A DNA stretch of 35,277 bases from a virus. This document shows positions 15,310-22,308 of this stretch, piece by piece (position 1 is the first letter of the stretch; every line of letters starts with the position of its first letter). The stretch lies in the IMG/VR virus record IMGVR_UViG_3300035698_000910, positions 1 to 35,277 of that record; one strand, written 5' to 3'. Below the pieces are notes generated by a model that did not search any database, was not told where the DNA came from, and was given only the letters and a program-made list of their open reading frames with translations. The translations under genes and the position numbers were made by a program.

Positions 15310-16396
15310 AAGTGCATTAGTAAACTTCTGTGATGAAGCTGAAACAATCGCTCTGAACGACTTTGCTTTAGATTTACCTACACAGCGTAAATTTAAAGAC
15401 ACTGGTCAGATGGTTGCACCTGCTACAATTGCTAGAACTGGTATTATGGAATACACAGCTAAGCAATGTGGTGCTTTATTCGCAGACAGAGATCCTAACT
15501 CAGTGATACGTGTTATGACAGAGGCAACGGATCTGTTTGATGCAGATTCAATTGCATCTTATCATTCAGCGCCTATCACTATTGGACATCCCAATGAAGA
15601 TGTGACAGCTGATAACTCTAAAGAGTTACAAAGAGGTCACTTAGATGGTGTACCATTCGCTGATGAAGCCAATGGAATGCTAGCCGCTCAAATCGTATTA
15701 AGCGATAGTGAAGCTGTCGATACAGTAAAATCAGGTACTTCACAACTGTCTTCAGGGCATGCCTGTATTTTAGTAATGGCCGATGCCGATGCTGATTACG
15801 ATGCTAAGAAGACTATGATACGTGCCAACCATGTCGCTATTGTAGCCCGTGGGCGTGCTGGTTCTGCTGAAATTGCTGATGAAGAGACTGTGACTGTTGA
15901 AGTAAAACTTGCAGACGCTGAGTCTAAGCTTACTGTTAAAGATGAAGAAATTTCTGCTTTGACTGCTAAGCTAGATGCCTCGACAGAAGCGGTAGCATTA
16001 GGTAAGACTAATCTTGCCGACGCTGAAGCTAAGTTTAAAGATACGGTAGAGAGTACTGTACGAGCTAAACTTGATTTCTTAGCCCTAGCCTCAAAGTTGA
16101 CCGATACTGATTTAGTTGGTATGGAAGAACTTGAAGCTAAACTCCTAATCTTGAAAGATAGTTTAGGTAAAGACTTCTCTGATAAAGACAAAGTCTATGT
16201 TGATGCTCGCTTCGATGCCCATCTTGATTCCGTCAATGACGCTAAAGAAGAAGATGAAGAAGATGAGAGCAACTCAATTGCCGCTGTGTTAGCGCGTGAC
16301 GCCATGGACAAAGCAAATATGGATGATAAGAAATTACCACCCAAAAATCAAACTGCTCGTGATAAATCAATCGCCCGCAACTCAAAATCTAAATAG
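15299..16396 (+). CDS. DUF2213 prohead protease with fused scaffold region
   Basis: The 365-residue protein has a DUF2213 N-terminal domain (residues about 30-200) with APITIGHP, LSSGHACI and IRANHVAIVARGRAG, which match the His and Ser positions of prohead proteases. From about residue 205 the chain becomes a long coiled coil (KLADAESKLTVKDEEISALT and on) and then an acidic, disordered C-terminus rich in Asp/Glu and Lys. That layout is a maturation protease and scaffold in one polypeptide, with the helical part templating capsid assembly and then being cleaved. CGGAGA lies five bases before ATG. It overlaps the portal gene. Confidence 0.85.
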   Translation: MQSKSALVNFCDEAETIALNDFALDLPTQRKFKDTGQMVAPATIARTGIMEYTAKQCGALFADRDPNSVIRVMTEATDLFDADSIASYHSAPITIGHPNEDVTADNSKELQRGHLDGVPFADEANGMLAAQIVLSDSEAVDTVKSGTSQLSSGHACILVMADADADYDAKKTMIRANHVAIVARGRAGSAEIADEETVTVEVKLADAESKLTVKDEEISALTAKLDASTEAVALGKTNLADAEAKFKDTVESTVRAKLDFLALASKLTDTDLVGMEELEAKLLILKDSLGKDFSDKDKVYVDARFDAHLDSVNDAKEEDEEDESNSIAAVLARDAMDKANMDDKKLPPKNQTARDKSIARNSKSK

Positions 16397-16408
16397 GAAA
16401 TAAACAAT

Positions 16409-16903
16409 ATGCCTGTTCAAACTTCATATTCTCAATATACTCGCGATGCAGTAGTAGGTGCTCTCTACGGAATCACTCTAACTAACTCTGTTCGCATGAC
16501 TGGTGTCAATGCTGGCGCAGCCGAAATAGGCTTTGGTGTAGCAGTAAAGAACATTGCTGGTCTAGGCAATGATCGTCAAATTGAACTTGGTGGTTTACCA
16601 CTAGTTTCTGGTATCTCTATCCGCCAAATCAACAAGCAAATGCAAGTTGTACCTGGAACTGGGGCAATATCTTACGCCATTGGCGAAGCTGTTGGCGTCC
16701 TAAAAGACGGTTATATTAATGTATTACTTCAGGCTGGTGCTGCTGCTGTGAAAGGGGCTCCTGTATTTGTTAACGCAACTACTGGTACTTTCTCTGCTGA
16801 TACAACTGGTTCTCACGTGTCTTCAACCAACGTGACCTTCGAATCGACTGGCGTAGCTGGCGATATCGTAGTTGTTAGTATCACTCGCTCATTGCAAGCT
16901 TAA
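16409..16903 (+). CDS. Capsid decoration/structural cement protein
   Basis: The 164-residue protein lies directly before the major capsid gene. It is rich in Gly, Ala, Val and Ser with many short beta strands (GYINVLLQAGAAAVKGAPVF; GDIVVVSITRSLQA). This composition and position match the DUF2190-like cement or decoration proteins of DUF1073/DUF2213/DUF2184 head modules, which clamp capsomers on the outside. No enzyme motif is present. Function is inferred from position and composition. Confidence 0.65.
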   Translation: MPVQTSYSQYTRDAVVGALYGITLTNSVRMTGVNAGAAEIGFGVAVKNIAGLGNDRQIELGGLPLVSGISIRQINKQMQVVPGTGAISYAIGEAVGVLKDGYINVLLQAGAAAVKGAPVFVNATTGTFSADTTGSHVSSTNVTFESTGVAGDIVVVSITRSLQA

Positions 16904-16917
16904 GAAAGGAAATAAAT

Positions 16918-17964
16918 ATGTTACGTTTAGTTAAATTCACCGATGAAGCTGGTGTTGAACAAGAAGTAGAATTACGCGCTGATGTTGCTCGTTTAGTAGA
17001 TGCGTCTGCTACAATGAACGACTCTGACGGTCTGTTCTTTCAACGCCAACTAGAAGTAATTGAAGCATCTACTTATGATGTTCTTTATGCTGACCTTGAA
17101 GCACGTGATTGCTTCATTACAAATACCTATGGCGGTGCTGGTGCACAGCAGTTGACGTATCGTTCATACGATCGTGTAGGTAAAGCTCAGGTAATTAATG
17201 CTCGCGCAATTGATTTACCTAAGTCTGATATCTCTGGTAAAGAATATTCAATAGGCGTAGTGTCTGTTGGTGTTGCTTATGACTACGATATCGATGAAGT
17301 TGCTGCTGCTCAAATGACTGGTATGCCTCTTGAAGCTCGTAAAGCAATGGCTGCACGTCGTGGCTACGAAGAGTTTATTAACCACACAAGTTGGTTCGGT
17401 GATAACAATTCTGACCTTAATGGTTTCTTCTCTCCAGAGAATGCTGTTGCTCGTACTAAAGTTACAACTGGTGTAGGTGGTTTCACTTGGGATCTTAAGA
17501 CTCCAGATGAGATCCTTGCGGATCTAAATGAAGCATGTTCAAGCATGTTCGCTGGTACTAAGAAGATTCACCGTCCTGCTGAGCTATGGTTGCCAGTAGC
17601 ACAGTGGAACTACATCCGTAGTACTCCTCGTTCTAATGTATCTGATACAACTATCTTAGCATACTTCCTTGCTAACAGTGAGTTCATCACTGATAAAGGT
17701 CAAGTCAAGATGTTGAACATCCTTGAAGAAGTAGTTGCTGAAACTGCTGGCGATGCTGGTACTACTATCACTGATGGTGTATTCGTTATCGTAAACCATA
17801 AGACTCCTGAAGGTCAAGAGACTGTTCGTATCCGCGAAACTCTTCCTCTACAGTTCTTGCCTGTGCAATTGCATGGTCTAGTTTACGAAGTACCTGGCCG
17901 TGGCCGTTTTGCTGGTGTTGAGGTTACTTATCCTCGCGCGATGGATATATACTTTGGGATATAG
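16918..17964 (+). CDS. Major capsid protein (DUF2184 family)
   Basis: The 348-residue protein fits the DUF2184 HK97-fold capsid family: FFQRQLEVIEASTYDVLYAD near residues 40-60, then GKEYSIGVVSVGVAYDYDID, EARKAMAARRGYEEFIN, NDLNGFF-like loop and a C-terminal LVYEVPGRGRFAGVEVTYPR. AAGGAAATAA precedes ATG. The gene uses a narrower codon set (many GCT, GGT, CGT, GTT) than its neighbours, typical of a very highly expressed protein. A strong terminator follows. It is preceded by the decoration gene. Confidence 0.92.
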   Translation: MLRLVKFTDEAGVEQEVELRADVARLVDASATMNDSDGLFFQRQLEVIEASTYDVLYADLEARDCFITNTYGGAGAQQLTYRSYDRVGKAQVINARAIDLPKSDISGKEYSIGVVSVGVAYDYDIDEVAAAQMTGMPLEARKAMAARRGYEEFINHTSWFGDNNSDLNGFFSPENAVARTKVTTGVGGFTWDLKTPDEILADLNEACSSMFAGTKKIHRPAELWLPVAQWNYIRSTPRSNVSDTTILAYFLANSEFITDKGQVKMLNILEEVVAETAGDAGTTITDGVFVIVNHKTPEGQETVRIRETLPLQFLPVQLHGLVYEVPGRGRFAGVEVTYPRAMDIYFGI

Positions 17965-17981
17965 TTGTATCTAGAAGTTGT

Positions 17982-18005
17982 GGGATCGTTTGATCCCTTT
18001 TTTTT
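17982..18005 (+). terminator. Strong Rho-independent terminator after the capsid gene
   Basis: GGGATC (17982-17987) pairs perfectly with GATCCC (17992-17997) across a GTTT loop, followed directly by eight T (17998-18005). It is the clearest terminator in the window. It would lower transcription into the connector and tail genes relative to the capsid gene. I see no good promoter immediately after it, so readthrough or antitermination probably feeds the tail genes. Confidence 0.9.
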
Positions 18006-18022
18006 AAATTAGGAGAATACCA

Positions 18023-18508
18023 ATGCGTTTACGCAACAAAATGAAGGCCCCAATCAAGTTTGTAATCCGGAAAAATCTGGGTGAGCAGACTGATACAGTA
18101 AATCTTGACGGTGTAGTAATCGGAAAGAAACCAGCTTTGCCAAAACTTATGACAATCCACGTAGGCCAAGGTGCTGAAGTAGAGATTGAAGATAAATATT
18201 GGGCACAGGTATGGAACTCCAAAGGGAAGACTGTAGTTGAATTCGATGAAGTGGAAGAAGAGCATCTTAGCCTTAAGAACTCTGACAACAAACCTCTTAA
18301 ACTATTGAAGCGAGAAGCTACGAAGACTCGTACTGTCTTCACTTATCGTGATATGGTCAAAGATGGGCTTCTTGAAATCACTGAGAAACCTAAGCCACTG
18401 CTCTCTGAAGCAGCCATGGTTAAGGAAATCACTGCAGCCTTAGGCGTAGAGTTTAAGCCGAAAGACACAGAGCAACTGATCGAAATGTACGACAAAGTAA
18501 TAGGTTAA
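18023..18508 (+). CDS. Hypothetical protein, head-tail region (161 aa)
   Basis: AGGAGA lies six bases before ATG. The 161-residue product starts with a basic stretch (MRLRNKMKAPIKFVIRKN), has a beta-rich middle (TIHVGQGAEVEIEDKYWAQV) and a more acidic helical end with LLSEAAMVKEITAALGVEFK. It sits between the major capsid gene and a DUF4054 connector gene, a position often occupied by a head or connector accessory protein. I do not recognise the family. It is the first gene after the strong terminator. Confidence 0.7.
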   Translation: MRLRNKMKAPIKFVIRKNLGEQTDTVNLDGVVIGKKPALPKLMTIHVGQGAEVEIEDKYWAQVWNSKGKTVVEFDEVEEEHLSLKNSDNKPLKLLKREATKTRTVFTYRDMVKDGLLEITEKPKPLLSEAAMVKEITAALGVEFKPKDTEQLIEMYDKVIG

Positions 18509-18513
18509 TTACT

Positions 18514-18879
18514 ATGGTGATATATGCAACTTGGATAGTACGCTATCCTCAGTTTGCTGTCACTCCAGAAGCGATCTTTGATATGTTCCAGAGCGATGCA
18601 AACATCGAGATGGGAGTTGCTGAAGATCGTTGGTACGATACATATGATGTAGCGCAGTCAGCTTTGATTGCGCACTTTGTTACTATGTATAATGGCTATT
18701 CTCTTGGTGATGATACACCATTACAGCCTATACGTACTAAAGAAGTGGATGATGTTATGGTTGAATTCGCAGTCTCGAGGGACTTGCAGAACAACCTCGA
18801 CCCATATCAAGCTACTTCTTATGGACAGCAGTATCTGAAATGGCGCAGACAATCATTTGCTGGAGCTAGAATAGCATGA
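18514..18879 (+). CDS. Head-tail connector (DUF4054-like)
   Basis: The 121-residue helical protein matches the DUF4054 pattern: an early RYPQFA segment, IFDMFQSDANIEMG, a Trp-containing DRWYDTYDVAQSALIAHFVTM helix, and a C-terminal YGQQYLKWRR. Family members are small adaptors that dock on the portal (gp6/gp15-like). Gene order (capsid, connector, closure, terminator, sheath) supports this. The stop overlaps the next start by four bases. Confidence 0.8.
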   Translation: MVIYATWIVRYPQFAVTPEAIFDMFQSDANIEMGVAEDRWYDTYDVAQSALIAHFVTMYNGYSLGDDTPLQPIRTKEVDDVMVEFAVSRDLQNNLDPYQATSYGQQYLKWRRQSFAGARIA

Positions 18880-19253
18880 TAAATATGAGACAAGCTTTCG
18901 GTAGGGAAACCACAACCACTGTCTTGCTTCATAGATATCTAGAAGGTAGCTGGAACAGTGACAACGAGTGGATACCTGATGGGTACACCACGGCTGTACC
19001 GATTGAAGCGACACCCATACCAGTAGGTGAAAGAAATACTGGCACTCACGGAGAGAATCTAAGCCCTGATAAAACGGGTGAAAGAAAACCTTCGTCAATG
19101 AAGTTTACTTCTAGAACAGAACTAAATGTAAACGATGTAGTAGAATACAGAAGTGAGAATTTCAAGATAACTAGAAAAGGCGACTATAACGCTGCTGGTT
19201 TCTTTGCTGCTGTAGGTATATCACATCAGAACTTTACACCTGGGGAAGTCTAA
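18876..19253 (+). CDS. Head closure/neck protein
   Basis: The 125-residue protein has an extended, beta-rich pattern with TSRTELNVNDVVEYRSENFK and ITRKGDYNAAGFFAAVGI, similar to small barrel-shaped head-closure (stopper) proteins that sit under the connector ring. Its start overlaps the DUF4054 gene (ATGA) and its stop is immediately followed by the next ATG. Function is inferred from the order and the barrel-like pattern. Confidence 0.65.
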   Translation: MINMRQAFGRETTTTVLLHRYLEGSWNSDNEWIPDGYTTAVPIEATPIPVGERNTGTHGENLSPDKTGERKPSSMKFTSRTELNVNDVVEYRSENFKITRKGDYNAAGFFAAVGISHQNFTPGEV

Positions 19254-19780
19254 TGAACGATCCAGATGTTTTAAAGATGCAAAAATTAGTAGACTTGGCT
19301 TTGGGTAGAGAAAAATATACTTATCCGATGCAATTGAATGCTCCTAAACCACCTAAACCCTTTGCTAGTGTAATGAAATTATCAGAGCATAATCCGGGAC
19401 AGGATAGAGTGAAGACTACTGAAGAAGGTAATGTACTAACTACCACAACTGAGGGTATACGTATAATAACTTTTAAAGTGTTGTTCACTGAAGGCGATGA
19501 AGAGCAATCAAGATTACAAGCCAGTTTTAGAAGACAGGTAATACTGGACTTTATGGTATCAGAAGATTTAGCAGTGTTGGAACATTCTCCAGCTGATAAT
19601 GAGAACTTAACGCTAGAAACAAATTGGGAATTACGTGATGGCATACTAGTAAAATGTATGGTAAGGCGCACGTATACCCACGATGAAACAATTATAGAGC
19701 ATGCTACCACCCCAGGTGAAGTAACCGAAGCTGGTAAAAGCACTCTAGAATTGTTAATGACTGTAGATACTACAGAATAA
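19253..19780 (+). CDS. Probable tail terminator/neck protein
   Basis: The 175-residue protein follows head closure and precedes the sheath, where the tail terminator lies in this module. It contains SRLQASFRRQVILDFMVSED and a later NWELRDGILVKCMVRRTYTHD, which resembles the LIC_12616-type neck/tail terminator family. Tail terminators cap the tube and join it to the neck. The C-terminus (TPGEVTEAGKSTLELLMTV) is beta-like. Identity rests on position and this resemblance. Confidence 0.6.
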   Translation: MNDPDVLKMQKLVDLALGREKYTYPMQLNAPKPPKPFASVMKLSEHNPGQDRVKTTEEGNVLTTTTEGIRIITFKVLFTEGDEEQSRLQASFRRQVILDFMVSEDLAVLEHSPADNENLTLETNWELRDGILVKCMVRRTYTHDETIIEHATTPGEVTEAGKSTLELLMTVDTTE

Positions 19781-19796
19781 CTTAAGGAATTAAAAA

Positions 19797-21215
19797 ATGA
19801 CTCTTCCTATCTCTGAGGCAGTAAATGTTACTATTTCTTTATCACCTACCGCTGTTGCGTTAGCTGGTTTTGGCAACTTATTAATGTTGACTGATGAAAC
19901 TTCAGCCAATATCGAGACACATGAGCGTTACCGCTTATATTCAAGCCTTGCCTCTGTCTTAGTTGACTGGGCTCCTACAACTGAAGTATATAAAGCTGCT
20001 GAAGCCTATTACTCTCAAAGTGCTCAAGAATTCTCTGTAGGGCTAGTGTCAAGCGCTGCCTCATCTGGTGAATTACGTGGCGGGCCTATCGCTACATTAG
20101 GTACATTGCAAGCTATTACTGCTGGCGCTATGACCATATCTGTAGATGGTACACCACAGAACTTAACAGCAATTGATTTCTCAGCTGCTGCTGATTTAGA
20201 TGCGGTTGCCGCAGCATTGACTGCGAAGTTGACTGCTGCTACATGTACCTATGACGCAGTTAGCCTGACGTTCAAGGTAGCATCTGATGCAACTGGTGTA
20301 GCGTCTGCTGTTGCTTATCCTAGTAATGATGTGACTCTTGTCGCTGAAGGCATGGGTCTGATTATCGGTGCTAAGATCATTGCTGGTCGTAAAGCTGAAA
20401 CTGCTTTAGAGGGTATTGCTGAAGTCGCTAAGGTGACTGACTCTTACTACGGTATTGTAACTCATAAGAAATGGCGTGATAATGGTTCAGCTACTGATCT
20501 AGCTGGTTATGCTGAAGGTGCATCCAAGATGTTCTTCAACACTTCTAATGATCCTCGTGCTTTAACTACTGATGAAAGTCACGTAATTGCACTTATGAAA
20601 GCTGCTACGTACGACCGTACTTTATCTAACTATAGCTCAAGCCCTGCTGAATATCCTGGTGCTGCTGTAGCTGGACGTGGCTTCATTGTTAACTTCGAAG
20701 GTACTAATACTACTATTACTTTGAACCTTAAGCAACTTGGTGGTGTTACTGCTGAAGACTTAAGCTCAAACGAGAAGGCTAACCTTGAGTCTCATAATGG
20801 TAATGCTGTTGCTATTATCGCTGATGTTGGAGTTTACTCTGATTCTCGTATGGCTAGTGCACAATGGTTTGATACTATTCACGGTACCGATTGGTTGAAG
20901 AACCGTATCGAGACTGATGTGTTTAACGTGTTGTTTCAATCTGCTACTAAGATCCCTTACACTGATGCTGGTGTTACTATCTTACGTCAGGCAGTTGAAG
21001 CTGGTTTACGTCAAGGCGTAACCAATGGTCTAATCGCTCCTGGCGAAACTCCTTCAGGCACATTCTTGCCTCTTGGTTATTCCATTAAAGCAGTTCCGGT
21101 TTCTCAGTCTAGCGCAGCTAACAAGAGCAATCGTATTTATAGTGGTCTAAGCTTTGAAGCAGTAGGTAGTGGAGCAATTCACAAAGCAGTAGTAACTGGC
21201 GTGTTCAACGGTTAA
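19797..21215 (+). CDS. Contractile tail sheath protein (DUF3383 family)
   Basis: The 472-residue protein opens MTLPISEAVNVTISLSPTA, the usual start of DUF3383 sheath proteins, followed by FGNLLMLTDE and an inserted beta domain (residues about 95-200). The C-terminal half has the sheath core pattern NGNAVAIIADVGVYSDSRMA, WLKNRIETDVFNVLFQS, DAGVTILRQAVEAGLRQGV and IYSGLSFEAVGSGAIHKAVV. It contracts around the tube during infection. AAGGAA precedes ATG. Its presence defines the virion as contractile-tailed. Confidence 0.94.
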   Translation: MTLPISEAVNVTISLSPTAVALAGFGNLLMLTDETSANIETHERYRLYSSLASVLVDWAPTTEVYKAAEAYYSQSAQEFSVGLVSSAASSGELRGGPIATLGTLQAITAGAMTISVDGTPQNLTAIDFSAAADLDAVAAALTAKLTAATCTYDAVSLTFKVASDATGVASAVAYPSNDVTLVAEGMGLIIGAKIIAGRKAETALEGIAEVAKVTDSYYGIVTHKKWRDNGSATDLAGYAEGASKMFFNTSNDPRALTTDESHVIALMKAATYDRTLSNYSSSPAEYPGAAVAGRGFIVNFEGTNTTITLNLKQLGGVTAEDLSSNEKANLESHNGNAVAIIADVGVYSDSRMASAQWFDTIHGTDWLKNRIETDVFNVLFQSATKIPYTDAGVTILRQAVEAGLRQGVTNGLIAPGETPSGTFLPLGYSIKAVPVSQSSAANKSNRIYSGLSFEAVGSGAIHKAVVTGVFNG

Positions 21216-21226
21216 GGAATAAGTAA

Positions 21227-21682
21227 ATGAAACAGTATAGTTTTTATAATGTCGATCTATTGATTGATGGAGTAACCATCGATGGTTACTCAGATAGCGC
21301 TGCTATCATCACAGCATCTCGTTCTGCGCTTCAACACGCTAAAGTAATGGATGCTCGCGGTAAGATGGTTGCCGTAACTTCTGCAGATAAATCTGGTACT
21401 ATTACCTTTGATATCCTACAGACTTCTGATAGTAACGCATTCATGCAAGTGCTTGCACTCACAAGCCATGAGTCTGGTACTTCAGGCGGTTCAGATACTT
21501 TCTTACCTATCCAAGCTCTTATCAATGATAAGATGGGTACTACAGTTGTAACTGGTGTTAATGGTTTCATCACCATGCAACCTGGTGTTGTCCGTGGTAC
21601 AGGTGTTGCAACAAACACTTGGGTAATGGAATTCGAACAACTTTGGTTGGTTCGTGGTACTTATAGTACTGTTGGTCTTTAA
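21227..21682 (+). CDS. Tail tube protein (DUF3277 family)
   Basis: The 151-residue beta-rich protein begins QYSFYNVDLLIDGVTIDGYS and contains ADKSGTITFDILQTSDSN and a C-terminal WVMEFEQLWLVRGTYST, matching DUF3277 tube proteins that follow DUF3383 sheaths. It polymerises into the inner tube through which DNA and any tape-measure protein pass. AAGGAATAAGTAA precedes ATG. Codon use resembles the capsid and sheath genes, as expected for a high-copy protein. Confidence 0.9.
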   Translation: MKQYSFYNVDLLIDGVTIDGYSDSAAIITASRSALQHAKVMDARGKMVAVTSADKSGTITFDILQTSDSNAFMQVLALTSHESGTSGGSDTFLPIQALINDKMGTTVVTGVNGFITMQPGVVRGTGVATNTWVMEFEQLWLVRGTYSTVGL

Positions 21683-21695
21683 TAGGAGAAGTTAG

Positions 21696-22076
21696 ATGGC
21701 ATGCAAAGATATGAATGGGGTTGTCGATGATAAGCCCATATATGTTAAGCAATGGTCAGCTACAAGAAGCTTAGAGAACCTTAGCAAATCACTGGAGACG
21801 TTTGGGGCTAAACTAGCCCCCTTCGTCGAAGGTAATTTCCTCATGGGTGACATAATAGCTTTGCTAAATAGCGACCCTGCAAAGACAGTTCCTCTAATTA
21901 AGGAGTTTGTTTCTTGCGCTCGGCTTGACGGGCAGGAAGTTCAGGTACCCACCTTTGATAAGTTCTACAACGGAGAATTGATGCTTGTGTTTAAAGTATT
22001 CTCATTCGTGTGTGGAGTTCAGTATAAAGATTTTTTCGAGCAAGGGCAAAGTCTTCTAGACAACCACCCAGAGTAG
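21696..22076 (+). CDS. Tail assembly chaperone, short form (gpG-like)
   Basis: The 126-residue zero-frame product of the chaperone locus, between the tube and tape measure genes. It is mainly helical, with a Cys-containing C-terminal part (FSFVCGVQYKDFFEQGQSLL). AGGAGA lies seven bases before ATG. In lambda and many tailed phages, the short form and a frameshifted long form together hold the tape measure protein while tail tube polymerises. The slip site lies 13 codons before the stop. Confidence 0.85.
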   Translation: MACKDMNGVVDDKPIYVKQWSATRSLENLSKSLETFGAKLAPFVEGNFLMGDIIALLNSDPAKTVPLIKEFVSCARLDGQEVQVPTFDKFYNGELMLVFKVFSFVCGVQYKDFFEQGQSLLDNHPE

Positions 22077-22306
22077 AATCTGAAGATGAAGATGAAGAGT
22101 TTGATCCTCTAGAGTTCAAACCAAAACCTTTAGGCGAACTATTTCCAAGTATCAATTTTTATTTATGCAGACCAATTATTGAAGAACCCAGATTGTGTGA
22201 TATGAGCCAACTTCAAGATGGGACTTATAGTATATATGATCTATTTATGTTCCATGAGTTGTTAGACTTGGGGGCACATTTGAAACAACGTCACAGCAAG
22301 GGTTAG
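21696..22306 (+). CDS. Tail assembly chaperone, -1 frameshift fusion (gpGT-like)
   Basis: If the ribosome slips -1 on T TTT TTC at 22031-22037, the product reads on past the short form's stop to the TAG at 22304-22306. It gives about 203 residues: 114 from the first frame and 89 from the second. The extension has a very acidic linker (VESEDEDEEFDPLEF), then LGELFPSINFYLCRPII and a helical end LFMFHELLDLGAHLKQRHSK. It has no start of its own near the beginning, and its stop is followed by the tape measure ATG. This is the conserved G/GT arrangement. Confidence 0.85.
22031..22037 (+). promoter_or_regulatory. Slippery heptamer T TTT TTC for -1 frameshift
   Basis: In the frame of the short chaperone, codons read GAT TTT TTC GAG. 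The heptamer fits X XXY YYZ with both Phe tRNAs able to re-pair after slipping one base. The downstream sequence in the new frame is open for about 90 codons. No pseudoknot was worked out. Confidence 0.85.
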
Positions 22307-22308
22307 AT

